Shown: in pieces, positions 16,955 to 25,408 of the stretch
Layout of the letters: every line of letters begins with the position of its first letter
Numbering within the stretch: the first letter of the stretch is position 1
Source: Micromonospora sp. WMMD961
Lineage (GTDB): Bacteria; Actinomycetota; Actinomycetes; Mycobacteriales; Micromonosporaceae
NCBI RefSeq assembly: GCF_029626145.1
Contig: NZ_JARUBJ010000002.1
Coordinates: 6,768,501 to 6,832,500 of the forward strand
Length of the DNA stretch: 64,000 bases
Direction of reading: 5' to 3'
Translations under genes and position numbers: made by a program
Notes under the pieces: generated by a model
What the model was told of the DNA's origin: nothing
The model's database searches: none
The model's input: only the letters and a program-made list of their open reading frames with translations

Positions 16955-18039
16955 CCACAACCGTCACCTCCCACCGCACCCGCCCGCCGGCCCAGCCGGC
17001 CTCGCTGCGGGCCAAGCGGCTGCCCTGGTACGCCTCGCCGGCCATCGCCGTGGCGGCCCTGGCGCTCGCCGCCGTGATCGTCTACGGCACCGGCATCGGC
17101 GGCCCGATTCTCGTGGTCGTCCTCGGCGCGATCCTCTACCTGGTCGGGCTCTTCGCCGCCGCCAACGCGGTCGAGGGGCGTCGCTCGGCCCGCAACCGCA
17201 CCTGGAGCGCGCTGATCCACTCCGCGTTCGTGCTGGCGGTGCTGCCGCTCGTGTCGGTGGTCTGGACGCTGGTCAGCAAGGGCGCCGAGCGGCTGGACGT
17301 CACCTTCTTCCAGACCTCGATGAACAACATCGGGGCCCGGGACGCCAACGGCGGCGCGTACCACGCGATCGTCGGCACGCTGGAGCAGGTTGGCATCGCC
17401 ACCCTGATCACCGTGCCGCTCGGCATCCTCTGCGCGATCTACATCGTCGAGTACGGCCGGGGCAAGTTCGCCTTCACGATCCGGTTCTTCGTGGACGTGA
17501 TGACCGGCATCCCGTCGATCGTCTCCGGCCTGTTCGTGCTGGCGTTCTGGGTGCTGGTCGTGTCGCCGTGGTTCAACGACGGCCGGCCCAGCTTCTCCGG
17601 CTTCGCTGCCGCGCTCGCGCTGAGCGTGCTCATGCTGCCGACCATCGTCCGGTCCACCGAGGAGATGCTCCGCCTCGTCCCGGCGCCGCTGCGCGAGGGC
17701 GCGTACGCCCTCGGCGTACCCAAGTGGAAGACCATCCTGCGGGTGGTGCTGCCGACGGCGCTGCCCGGCATCGTCACCGGCGTCATGCTCGCCATCGCGC
17801 GCGCCGCCGGTGAGACCGCGCCAGTGCTGTTGGTCGCCGGCGGCGGCGCCGCGATCAACACCAACCCCTTCGAGAACAACCAGTCGTCGCTGTCCCTCTT
17901 CGTCTACCAGCAGGCCGGTGACGCGTCGAGGTACGCGCCGGCACGGGCGTGGACCGCGGCACTCACCCTGGTCGCCCTCGTGCTCATCCTGACGATCGCG
18001 GCGAAGCTGCTGGCCCGTCGCAACAGGCTCAGCCGATGA
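16951..18039 (+). CDS. pstA: Phosphate ABC transporter permease PstA
   Basis: A 362-aa permease, translationally coupled to pstC by a 4-nt overlap. It has about eight hydrophobic segments, with extra helices before the six-helix core (VAALALAAVIVYGTG and PILVVVLGAILYLVGLFAA). The EAA loop reads REGAYALGVPKWKTILRVVLPTALPGI. It forms the PstC/PstA transmembrane pore for phosphate uptake. Confidence 0.92.
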   Translation: MTTTVTSHRTRPPAQPASLRAKRLPWYASPAIAVAALALAAVIVYGTGIGGPILVVVLGAILYLVGLFAAANAVEGRRSARNRTWSALIHSAFVLAVLPLVSVVWTLVSKGAERLDVTFFQTSMNNIGARDANGGAYHAIVGTLEQVGIATLITVPLGILCAIYIVEYGRGKFAFTIRFFVDVMTGIPSIVSGLFVLAFWVLVVSPWFNDGRPSFSGFAAALALSVLMLPTIVRSTEEMLRLVPAPLREGAYALGVPKWKTILRVVLPTALPGIVTGVMLAIARAAGETAPVLLVAGGGAAINTNPFENNQSSLSLFVYQQAGDASRYAPARAWTAALTLVALVLILTIAAKLLARRNRLSR

Positions 18040-18056
18040 ACCCCGGAGGTACCACC

Positions 18057-18833
18057 ATGGCCAAGCGCGTCGAAGCCTCGAACGTCACCGCCTACTACGG
18101 CGGTTTCAAGGCGATCGAGAACATCAACCTGACCGTCGAGCCGAAGACGGTCACCGCCCTGATCGGCCCGTCCGGCTGCGGCAAGTCCACCTTCCTGCGG
18201 TCGATCAACCGGATGCACGAGGTGCTGCCGGGGGCCCGGGTCGAGGGCAGCCTCACCATCGACGACCAGGACATCTACGACCGGGACGTGGACGTCACCG
18301 CGGTCCGGCGCATGATCGGCATGGTCTTCCAGCGGCCGAACCCGTTCCCCACCATGAGCATCTTCGAGAACGTGGTGGCCGGGCTGAGGCTCAACGGGGT
18401 CCGCAAGAAGTCGATCCTGGACGAGGCCGCGGAGAAGGCGCTGCGCTCGGCAAACCTCTGGGACGAGGTCAAGGACCGGCTCGGCAAGCCCGGTGCGGGC
18501 CTCTCCGGCGGTCAGCAACAGCGGCTCTGCATCGCCCGGACCATCGCGGTCGAGCCGCAGGTCGTCCTGATGGACGAGCCGTGCTCGGCGCTGGACCCGA
18601 TCTCCACGCTGGCGATCGAGGACCTGATGTTCCAGCTCAAGGACAAGTTCACGATCATCATCGTCACGCACAACATGCAGCAGGCCGCGCGGGTCTCGGA
18701 CCGTACCGCCTTCTTCTCCATCGAGAAGACCGGCGACCCGGGCCGGCTGATCGAGTACGACAACACCCAGAAGATCTTCAGCAACCCGAGCGTGAAGAAG
18801 ACCGAGGACTACATCACCGGCCGCTTCGGCTGA
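18057..18833 (+). CDS. pstB: Phosphate ABC transporter ATPase PstB
   Basis: A 258-aa ATPase of the phosphate importer. Walker A GPSGCGKST is at 37-45, the signature LSGGQQQR near 149-156, Walker B VVLMDEP near 170-176 followed by CSALDP, and the H-loop His in VTHNM. The ATG at 18057 has GGAGG 7 nt upstream, supporting it over longer frames. Last gene of the operon; a long inverted repeat follows the stop. Confidence 0.94.
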   Translation: MAKRVEASNVTAYYGGFKAIENINLTVEPKTVTALIGPSGCGKSTFLRSINRMHEVLPGARVEGSLTIDDQDIYDRDVDVTAVRRMIGMVFQRPNPFPTMSIFENVVAGLRLNGVRKKSILDEAAEKALRSANLWDEVKDRLGKPGAGLSGGQQQRLCIARTIAVEPQVVLMDEPCSALDPISTLAIEDLMFQLKDKFTIIIVTHNMQQAARVSDRTAFFSIEKTGDPGRLIEYDNTQKIFSNPSVKKTEDYITGRFG

Positions 18834-18853
18834 GCCGACCGCGACGGCACTCG

Positions 18854-18925
18854 TCGATCATGGAATTGTGGTGCCCGATAAGGGTGCGAAGAGCGCCTTC
18901 GTCCCCACCACAACTCCATGATCGA
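18854..18925. terminator. Long inverted repeat between pstB and the nudix gene
   Basis: A 20-bp arm (18854-18873) pairs with 18906-18925 at 19 of 20 positions; the 32-nt interior can pair further (CGAAG with CTTCG and GGG with CCC), giving one long rod. It stands between convergent genes and may act as a bidirectional terminator. Its length exceeds a normal terminator and suggests a dispersed palindromic element. Confidence 0.7.
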
Positions 18926-18949
18926 CCGGGCCCGGTGGGGTGGGGCCGC

Positions 18950-19783
18950 TCAGCCGAGCACGAAGCGGGGTTCCCCGTTCGGGGGTAGGTCCAGGCGGGG
19001 GGTGATGGGGGTGGCGGCGTCGCGGTCGACCGCCGCCCGCGCCACTCCGGCCAGGTCGCCGGCTGCCGCCACCTGGGCCAGCGTGACCAGCGTCGGTGGC
19101 AGCATGGTCAGCTCGCCGGCCTTGGCGCGGGCCAACGCGTCCGCCGGCCGGATCCACAGCGTGTGGTCGGCCTCGCCGGAGACGTCCCGGGTCCGTTGTC
19201 CCGCCGGCAGCAGGGCGACGAAGAAGTACGTGTCGAAGCGGCGCGGTTCGAACTCCGGGGTGATCCACCGGCTCCACGGCAGCAACAGGTCCGACCGGAG
19301 GGTGAGCTGACGGTCGGCGAGCAGCGCCGCGAAGCCCAGCCGACGTCCCTCCAGGTCCTGCCGGGCGGCCTCCCAGTCGTCGCCACTGACGTCGCCCACC
19401 ACTGTCGCCGGGTCCGGGCCGGCGAGCAGCACGCCCGCCTCCTCGAAGACCTCCCGCGCGGCGGCGCAGACCACCGCCTGGGCCGCGCCCGAAGCTACCC
19501 CGAGCCGCCCGGCCCACTCATCTGGCGTGGGCCCGGCCCAGTCCAGGTGTGTCTCGGAGTCGGAGCGGTCCACCCCGCCGCCGGGGAAGGCGTACATCCC
19601 GCCGAAGGTCATGGCGGCGACCCGGCGGATGACGTACACCTCGAAGTCGGCGTCGGTCGGGCGCAGCAGCAGCACGGTGGCCGCGACCCGGGGCACCGCC
19701 GGGGTGCCGCCCTCGGCCTGGAACCGGCGGGCGTGTTCGACCAGGGCGGCCGGGGCGGCGAAGCCGTCACTGTCGATCGTCAT
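18950..19783 (-). CDS. NUDIX hydrolase (NUDT19-like)
   Basis: A 277-aa NUDIX hydrolase. The Nudix box is split: GGG at 68-70 and REVFEEAGVLL at 110-120, with an insertion of about 40 residues between, as in the NUDT19/RP2p-like group of CoA or nucleotide diphosphatases. A second half (about 150-277) follows, with WSRWITPEFEPRRFDTYFFVALLP. The substrate is unknown. TAGGCT ends 6 nt before the ATG (leaderless). Confidence 0.8.
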   Translation of the reverse strand: MTIDSDGFAAPAALVEHARRFQAEGGTPAVPRVAATVLLLRPTDADFEVYVIRRVAAMTFGGMYAFPGGGVDRSDSETHLDWAGPTPDEWAGRLGVASGAAQAVVCAAAREVFEEAGVLLAGPDPATVVGDVSGDDWEAARQDLEGRRLGFAALLADRQLTLRSDLLLPWSRWITPEFEPRRFDTYFFVALLPAGQRTRDVSGEADHTLWIRPADALARAKAGELTMLPPTLVTLAQVAAAGDLAGVARAAVDRDAATPITPRLDLPPNGEPRFVLG

Positions 19784-19807
19784 GCCGCGAGCCTAGTTCC
19801 CCCGTCG

Positions 19808-19845
19808 GGCTCCCTGGCCCGGCCGATGGGCCGGGCCAGGGAGCC
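19808..19845. terminator. Perfect 17-bp hairpin
   Basis: Arms 19808-19824 and 19829-19845 are perfectly complementary with a 4-nt GATG loop, about 25 nt upstream of the nudix start codon. In the divergent gap it cannot terminate the flanking genes in the usual sense, so it may be a structural or dispersed element. Confidence 0.7.
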
Positions 19846-19857
19846 GCACCGGGCCAG

Positions 19858-19936
19858 ACGTCCTTTGCTCTGCATACGCGGGCGCACCACATCCGGCCGT
19901 GACGTGGTGCGTCGACATAAGCAGAGCAAAGGACGT
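19858..19936. repeat. Nested perfect inverted repeat between nudix and Gfo/Idh genes
   Basis: Outer arms ACGTCCTTTGCTCTGC (19858-19873) and its exact complement (19921-19936) enclose a second perfect stem, CGCACCAC (19883-19890) with GTGGTGCG (19904-19911). Lower GC than the surroundings in the outer arm. No gene lies in the gap. It looks like a small mobile-type palindromic unit (MITE or REP-like). Confidence 0.7.
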
Positions 19937-20034
19937 AAGTGGGGGCGGGGGCGGCGAGGCGACCGCGCCTCACCGCGATGTCCGACGGCTGAGCCGGCGG
20001 CGAACGGTTCACCCAGCTCGGTTAGCGTTCCGGC

Positions 20035-21003
20035 ATGACTCGTTGGGGCATCCTGGCCACCGGCCACATCGCCAGCCGTTTCGCCGAAGACCTCCGGCTG
20101 GTGCCGGACGCCGAGCTGGTCGCGGTCGGCTCCCGCGCCGCGGAGAGCGCGCGGCGTTTCGCCGACACGTACGGCGCGAAGCGCGCGTACGGCTCCTGGG
20201 TGGAGCTGGCCGCCGACCCGGAGGTGGACGCGATCTACGTGGCGACTCCGCACTCCGCGCACTACGAGGCGGCGATGACCTGCCTGACCGCCGGGCGGGC
20301 GGTGCTGTTGGAGAAGCCGTTCACCCTCGACCTGGCCACCAGCACCGAGTTGGTGGACACCGCCCGTGCCGCCGGGGTCTTCCTGATGGAAGCCATGTGG
20401 ATGCGGACGAACCCGATGATCCTGCGGGTGGTCGAGCTGGTCGCGGGCGGGGCGATCGGCACGGTGAGCGGGGTCCGCGCCGACTTCGGGGTGGCCGGGC
20501 CGTTCCCGCCGGACCACCGGATGCGCAACCCGGCGCTGGGCGGGGGCGCGCTGCTCGACCTGGGCATCTACCCGATCAGCCTGGCCCACCTGCTACTCGG
20601 GGTGCCGCAGCACGTCCGGTCCTGGGCGCAGATCGGCCCGGAGGGCACCGACGAGAACACCGGCATGCTGTTCGGCTACGACACCGGTGCGCTGGCGACG
20701 CTGAGCTGCGGCATGGTCGGGGCGACCAACCTGTCCGCCTCCATCACCGGCAGCACGGGTCGGATCGACCTGCCGGAGCCGTTCTTCCGGCCGGGCTCGA
20801 TCACCCTGCACCGGGCCGGTGCCGAACCGGAGACGATCACCGCGGACACTGCCGGCAACGGCTACCAGTACGAGGCGATCGAGGTGCAGCGCTGCCTGGC
20901 CGCCGGGCTGACCGAGAGCCCGCTGGTGCCCCACACCACCACCCTTGAGGTGATGGCGCTCCTCGACACGGTGCGCGAGCAGATCGGCGTGCGCTACGAG
21001 TGA
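20035..21003 (+). CDS. Gfo/Idh/MocA family oxidoreductase
   Basis: A 322-aa NAD(P)-dependent dehydrogenase. The Rossmann start is WGILATGHIASRFAEDL, the cofactor-domain motif EKPFTLD is near residue 93, and the catalytic region GGGALLDLGIYPI is near 166-178. Family members oxidise sugars, inositols or dihydrodiols; the substrate is not evident. TAGCGT ends 6 nt before the ATG (leaderless). It is a single gene ending at a perfect terminator hairpin shared with the convergent pit gene. Confidence 0.85.
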   Translation: MTRWGILATGHIASRFAEDLRLVPDAELVAVGSRAAESARRFADTYGAKRAYGSWVELAADPEVDAIYVATPHSAHYEAAMTCLTAGRAVLLEKPFTLDLATSTELVDTARAAGVFLMEAMWMRTNPMILRVVELVAGGAIGTVSGVRADFGVAGPFPPDHRMRNPALGGGALLDLGIYPISLAHLLLGVPQHVRSWAQIGPEGTDENTGMLFGYDTGALATLSCGMVGATNLSASITGSTGRIDLPEPFFRPGSITLHRAGAEPETITADTAGNGYQYEAIEVQRCLAAGLTESPLVPHTTTLEVMALLDTVREQIGVRYE

Positions 21004-21007
21004 GACG

Positions 21008-21038
21008 GACGGCCCCGGTCGCGGTGACCGGGGCCGTC
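21008..21038. terminator. Bidirectional terminator hairpin
   Basis: A perfect 13-bp stem (21008-21020 with 21026-21038) with a 5-nt loop, placed 4 nt after the Gfo/Idh stop and 16 nt from the pit stop on the other strand. Confidence 0.85.
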
Positions 21039-21054
21039 GAGGTGCGGGGTCCGG

Positions 21055-22068
21055 TCAGCCGAAGAGCGGCCGGACCAGCAGGTAGGTGATGCAGGCGATC
21101 AACGCGGCGGCCGGGAACGTGATGATCCAGGCGAGCACGATGTTGCCGGCGACGTTCCAGCGGACCGCGGAGAGCCGCTTGGTCGCGCCCACACCCATGA
21201 TCGCCGAGGTGATCGTGTGGGTCGTGGAGATGGGCGCCTTGAGCACCAGGGCGTTGAAGTAGAGCACCGCGCTCGCGACCGTCTCGGCGGCGAACCCCTC
21301 CGGCGGCCCCAGGTCGATGATCTTGCGACCGAGGGTGCGGATGATCCGCCAACCACCGGCGTACGTGCCGAGGGCCAGCATCGTCGCCGACGTCCAGAAC
21401 ACCCAACCCGGGATGTGCGTCTTGCTCTCCTGGAAACCGCCGGTGTAGAGCGCCAGCACCACGATGCCCATGGTCTTGGCGGCGTCCTGCATGCCGTGGC
21501 CGACCGACATGGCGGCCGCCGAGGCGGTCTGCGCCCAGCGGAAGCCCCGGTTGAGCTTGCCCGGCTGCCCCTTGCGGAAGAGCCAGAGGATGGCCAGCAT
21601 CAGGAGGTAGCCGAGGGTGAGGCCGACGATCGGCGAGAGCACCATCGGCAGGAGCACCTTCTCGCCGATGTTGACCCACTGCACGATGCCGCCGGTGGAC
21701 AGCAGGGTCGCGCCGACCAGACCACCGAAGAGCGCGTGCGAGGACGACGACGGCAGACCGAAGTACCAGGTGATCAGGTTCCAGGCGATGGCACCGAGCA
21801 CCCCGGCGAAGACCACCCCCAGGCTGCTCACACCGGTGGGCAGGGTGACCAGGCCGTCGCCGACGGTCTTGGCGACTCCGGCGCCGAAGTGCGCGCCGAT
21901 GAAGTTGCCGACGGCGGCGAGCCCCAGGGCGATCCGGGGTGTCAACGCGCGGGTGGAGACGCTTGTCGCGATCGCGTTGGCGGCGTCGTGGAAGCCGTTG
22001 GTGTAGTCGAACGCCAGGGCTACCCCGATCACCGCCAGCACGGCGATGAGTTCGGGTGTCACAGTCAC
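21055..22068 (-). CDS. pit: Low-affinity inorganic phosphate transporter, Pit family
   Basis: A 337-aa PiT permease with about ten hydrophobic helices. The duplicated PiT signatures are visible: FDYTNGFHDAANAIATSVSTRALTP split over 20-45, and the later LVLKAPISTTHTITSAIMGVG. It imports metal-phosphate complexes by proton or cation symport. The GTG start (22068) is 4 nt downstream of the PhoU-like stop, so the two are one operon; a second in-frame GTG at 22062 is possible. Confidence 0.9.
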   Translation of the reverse strand: MTVTPELIAVLAVIGVALAFDYTNGFHDAANAIATSVSTRALTPRIALGLAAVGNFIGAHFGAGVAKTVGDGLVTLPTGVSSLGVVFAGVLGAIAWNLITWYFGLPSSSSHALFGGLVGATLLSTGGIVQWVNIGEKVLLPMVLSPIVGLTLGYLLMLAILWLFRKGQPGKLNRGFRWAQTASAAAMSVGHGMQDAAKTMGIVVLALYTGGFQESKTHIPGWVFWTSATMLALGTYAGGWRIIRTLGRKIIDLGPPEGFAAETVASAVLYFNALVLKAPISTTHTITSAIMGVGATKRLSAVRWNVAGNIVLAWIITFPAAALIACITYLLVRPLFG

Positions 22069-22072
22069 AGGA

Positions 22073-22699
22073 TCAGGACTCCTTGACCGCGATGGTCTCG
22101 ACCGTGTTCGCCACGTGCTCGAAGGCGTCGCAGGCGGCCTCCAGCTCGTCGGCGACCTCCTTCATCTTCAGCACCGTCAACGCGTCGTACTCGCCGGAGA
22201 AGAGGCGCACGAGCAACTGCCGGTTGATCCGGTCGCCCTCGTTCTCCAGGCGGTTGCACTCGATCCAGTAGTCCTCGAGGTCCTTCATCGACTTCAGCCG
22301 GGGCATCGCGTCGGCGGTCAGCTTGGCCTGCTGGTCGAGCACGTTGACCATCTCGTGCAGTTCGCGGGGCAGCGCCGGCAGCTCGGTCAGCCCGTACAGG
22401 TAGAGCAGGTCGCCCACCGCTTCCAGGTGGTCCATCACGTCGTCCAGCAGCGAGCCGAGCCGGTAGATGTCCTCCCGGTCGAACGGGGTGATGAAGGTCG
22501 AGTTGATCTTCTTGTACAGCTCGTGGGTGATCTGGTCGCTGTCGTGCTCGACCTCGGTCAGTCGCTCGCTGACGGACTGCACGTCAACGCCGGGCAGGGC
22601 CAGCTCGTTGAGCAGCGTGGTGCCCCGGACCAGGTTCTGCGCGGCCCTGGTGAAGAGCTCGTAGAAGGCGCCCTCGGTGGGGCGGAAGGAAAACTTCAC
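22073..22699 (-). CDS. PhoU-like DUF47 protein, partner of Pit
   Basis: A 208-aa all-helical DUF47/PhoU-type protein (EVEHDSDQITHELYKKINSTFITPFDREDIYRL contains the E-x-x-x-D metal-binding pattern over about 50-80; a second ENEGDRINRQLL repeat lies near 153-164). DUF47 proteins pair with Pit transporters and gate or regulate them. The GTG at 22699 has GAGG 8 nt upstream; the longer frame to 22816 has no support. A PHO box lies 116-148 nt upstream. Confidence 0.87.
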   Translation of the reverse strand: MKFSFRPTEGAFYELFTRAAQNLVRGTTLLNELALPGVDVQSVSERLTEVEHDSDQITHELYKKINSTFITPFDREDIYRLGSLLDDVMDHLEAVGDLLYLYGLTELPALPRELHEMVNVLDQQAKLTADAMPRLKSMKDLEDYWIECNRLENEGDRINRQLLVRLFSGEYDALTVLKMKEVADELEAACDAFEHVANTVETIAVKES

Positions 22700-22814
22700 A
22701 GCACAGACCTCGTCGCGTCGGTGGAAGGGTGGCGGTGCCCGAAGAGCGGCCGCTCGGTGAATGCTAGGAAACGACCGAACCGCGAATTCGCCGGCCCACC
22801 CCTGGCCAGGCGTC

Positions 22815-22847
22815 ATTCACCGCTCGTTTACCTGCTGTTCATCTCGG
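22815..22847 (+). promoter_or_regulatory. PHO box of three 11-bp repeats upstream of the phoU-pit operon
   Basis: ATTCACCGCTC, GTTTACCTGCT and GTTCATCTCGG adjoin at exact 11-bp spacing and match the PhoP repeat. The site begins just beyond and overlaps the 3' end of ppk2 (stop at 22828) and is 116-148 nt upstream of the PhoU-like start, oriented against it. PhoP control (likely repression of Pit) is inferred. Confidence 0.6.
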
Positions 22848-23769
22848 CTGCCCCACGCGCACCCGGTCCCCCAGCACCAAGCCGCTTGCGCTCCTCGTTC
22901 ACGTCGAAATCGGCAGCCGGATACCCGAGGTCGAGGGTGTCGAACGTCTCACGCAGCAGGTGAGCCACCGCCCAGTCCCGGTACCACTTGCGGTCCGCCG
23001 GCACCACGAACCAGGGTGCGGCGTCCGTGGCGCACCGGCTGAGGGCCTCGGCGTACGCGGCCTGGTACTCGTCCCAGTGCCCTCGGGAGTCGATGTCGGA
23101 CGGGTTGTACTTCCAGTGCTTGCGCGGGTCGGTGAGGCGTTCCAGCAGGCGCTTGCCCTGCTCGTCGTACGAGATGTGCAACATGACCTTGACCAGGGTC
23201 ATTCCACCCTCGGTCAGCTCCCGTTCGAACGAGTTGATCGCGTCGTAGCGGGCCCGCCAGGTCGTCTCCGGCACCAGCGACCCGACTCGGGCGATCAACA
23301 CGTCCTCGTAGTGCGAACGGTTGAACATCCCCACGTACCCCGGCGGCGGCAGCTCCCGACGAATCCGCCAGAGGAAGTCGTGCCGCAACTCCTGGCGGGT
23401 CGGCGGCCCGAACGAGCGGATGTGCAGGCCCAGTGGGTTCATCGCGCCGGCCACCCGCTTGATCGTGCCGTCCTTGCCACCGCAGTCCATGGCTTGAAGC
23501 ACCAGCAGCACCCGGTGTCCGGGCCGCTGCGACCCGGTCTTGGCCATCGCGAAGAGCATCTCCTGCTGCTGGCCCAACTCGGCACCGACCAACTCCACCT
23601 GCTCTCGCGCCCAGGCCTTACGAGGTTCGCCGCGCCCCGCCGTCTCCGGCAGGCCGGGCGTGGATCGGGGGTCGATGGCGCCGAGGTCCACCGGCGCGGT
23701 GACCCGCAGCAACTCCCGTACGGAGCCGCCAGCGGGTGCCATGATCTGCCCTTGCTGGGGTGCGCTCAT
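22828..23769 (-). CDS. ppk2: Polyphosphate kinase 2 family protein
   Basis: A 313-aa PPK2 enzyme. Walker A DCGGKDGT is at 95-102 and the lid/Walker B region NRSHYEDVLIARV follows near 145-157; KWKYNPSDIDSR and PWFVVPADRKWYRDW are conserved late blocks. PPK2 enzymes transfer phosphate between polyphosphate and nucleotides. A GATGAT hexamer ends 6 nt before ATG 23769. The gene stands upstream of the phoU-pit operon on the same strand, linking polyphosphate turnover to phosphate uptake. A second ATG nine codons in is possible. Confidence 0.9.
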   Translation of the reverse strand: MSAPQQGQIMAPAGGSVRELLRVTAPVDLGAIDPRSTPGLPETAGRGEPRKAWAREQVELVGAELGQQQEMLFAMAKTGSQRPGHRVLLVLQAMDCGGKDGTIKRVAGAMNPLGLHIRSFGPPTRQELRHDFLWRIRRELPPPGYVGMFNRSHYEDVLIARVGSLVPETTWRARYDAINSFERELTEGGMTLVKVMLHISYDEQGKRLLERLTDPRKHWKYNPSDIDSRGHWDEYQAAYAEALSRCATDAAPWFVVPADRKWYRDWAVAHLLRETFDTLDLGYPAADFDVNEERKRLGAGGPGARGAAEMNSR

Positions 23770-23913
23770 CCACGGATCATCGCCCACCCGCAGACCATCC
23801 GCCCGCCAAGGGGGCCTCGCCGGGACGGCCGTCCGCCCCGTCGGGGCTGCCGCTGCGGGCGGTTGCCGCAAGGATGTACGCCAGGACGGTGCCGACCGGG
23901 AGGTGGTGGGGTC

Positions 23914-24879
23914 GTGCGGGACCTGGCAACAGAGTTCGAGGCCGAGCGGGGTCGGCTGCTCGCGGTGGCCCACCGGATGCTGGGCAGCCGCGCCGAGGCG
24001 GAGGACGCGGTGCAGGAGACCTGGCTGCGCTACGCCGGGGCGCTGGCCGACCCGGGAGCCCGCGCCGACATCCGTGAGTTGTCCGCGTGGCTGACCACCA
24101 CCTGCGCCCGGATCTGCCTGGACGTGCTCCGCTCGGCCCGGGTCCGCCGGGAGGCGTACCCCGGTCAGTGGCTTCCGGAGCCGGTGGTGAGCCCGTTGGG
24201 CGGCGGACCGTCCTCGGACGGGTACGCACCCGACCCGGCGGACCGGGCGGTCCGCACCGACGAGGTCGGCGCGGCGTTGCTGGTGGTGTTGGAACGGCTG
24301 GCACCGGAGCAGCGGGTCGCTCTCGTGCTGCACGACGTGTTCGCGGTGCCGTTCGCCCGGGTCGCCGACGTGCTCGGCACCACCGAGGTGTCGGCCCGAC
24401 AGCTCGCCTCCCGGGCCCGCCGGGCGGTCACCGCGCCGGACGTTCCTCGGCACACCGCCGACCTGGCCGAGCAACGTCGGGTGCTCGAAGCGTTCGTCGT
24501 CGCCACCGAGTCCGGCGACCTGGACCAGTTGCTCCGGGTGCTCGCGCCGGACGTGGTGCTCGTCGGCGACTCGGGCGGGCACTTCCCGGCGGCACGGCGC
24601 CCGGTGCTCGGCGCGGACTCTGTCGCCCGCCTCACGCTCGGCCTGTTCGGCCGGACCGGCCGGTACGCCCGACGCGTGCTGTCCCGGCCGGTGTTGGTCG
24701 ACGGGGTGCTCGGCCTGCAGATGGAGACGACGCACAGCGACGGCCGGCCCATCCGCCTGGTCACCGCCTTCGCGGTGCACGAGGGGCGGATCACCGCCAT
24801 CTACAACCAGCTCAATCCGGAGAAGCTCGGCGCCCTGACGCCGTTGGGCGACGACGACACCTGGCCACCGCGCTGGTGA
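23914..24879 (+). CDS. ECF sigma factor with C-terminal SnoaL-like domain (ECF41/SigJ-like)
   Basis: A 321-aa ECF sigma factor: sigma2 (about 1-72, EAEDAVQETWLRYA), a linker with WLPEPV at 86-91, sigma4 (about 120-175, RVADVLGTTEVSARQLASRARRAV) and a SnoaL-like domain (about 180-300). WLPEP in the linker is a mark of the ECF41 group, where the C-terminal domain tunes activity in cis. No adjacent oxidoreductase/epimerase/decarboxylase (COE) gene, the usual ECF41 partner, is present. GTG 23914 has GGGAGG 10 nt upstream. Confidence 0.85.
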   Translation: MRDLATEFEAERGRLLAVAHRMLGSRAEAEDAVQETWLRYAGALADPGARADIRELSAWLTTTCARICLDVLRSARVRREAYPGQWLPEPVVSPLGGGPSSDGYAPDPADRAVRTDEVGAALLVVLERLAPEQRVALVLHDVFAVPFARVADVLGTTEVSARQLASRARRAVTAPDVPRHTADLAEQRRVLEAFVVATESGDLDQLLRVLAPDVVLVGDSGGHFPAARRPVLGADSVARLTLGLFGRTGRYARRVLSRPVLVDGVLGLQMETTHSDGRPIRLVTAFAVHEGRITAIYNQLNPEKLGALTPLGDDDTWPPRW

Positions 24880-24901
24880 GCCGACCCCGCCGTGGGCGGC
24901 G

Positions 24902-25408
24902 TCAGACCACGAGAGCCAACCACTTGCGGTACGCGCTGGCGAACGGCTCCGTGCCGTCGCCGAGGGCCGCGAACAGCCGCTGGGCCGCTGCTTCGGCCTC
25001 GGTCACCACGTCGTCCGGGTAACCGAACCGAGCCCGGTGCTCGGCGAACTCGTCCTCGTCGAGCAGCTCCACCAGGCCGGTGGCCCGACGCCGCACCACG
25101 TCGAGGTCCAGGTCGATGAGGTTCACTGTCTCGTCCGATTCCCAGCGGGCCGGAGTGGTGATGTCGCAGTAGACCTCGCTGGTGCGGGGCGGCGGGTTGA
25201 ACATGGCCGTCCACCAGGCACGATGAGGCACCAGCAGGATGAACGGGATCTTCTCCACCGACGGCCGGCCGTGGTAGACCGACTCGGTGCCCTCGGGCAC
25301 GCCGAGCCAGATGCCGAGGTCGTCCTCGGTGAGCCGGCGGGCCGGGTAGTCGCGGTGGGCGCTGCCGTCGTACTTGCGGTAGATCACTCGGACCATGTCG
25401 CTCGGCAT
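24902..25408 (-). CDS. DUF402 protein (nucleoside phosphate hydrolase-like)
   Basis: A 168-aa protein whose central block (VYHGRPSVEKIPFILLVPHRAWWTAMFN, YCDITTPARW, NLIDLDLDVV) is the DUF402 beta-barrel with its acidic metal-binding residues. Characterised relatives hydrolyse nucleoside di- or triphosphates or CMP esters. The C-terminus is helical. ATG 25408 is chosen over ATG 25396 because TAGGGT ends 7 nt before it (leaderless). Confidence 0.78.
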   Translation of the reverse strand: MPSDMVRVIYRKYDGSAHRDYPARRLTEDDLGIWLGVPEGTESVYHGRPSVEKIPFILLVPHRAWWTAMFNPPPRTSEVYCDITTPARWESDETVNLIDLDLDVVRRRATGLVELLDEDEFAEHRARFGYPDDVVTEAEAAAQRLFAALGDGTEPFASAYRKWLALVV

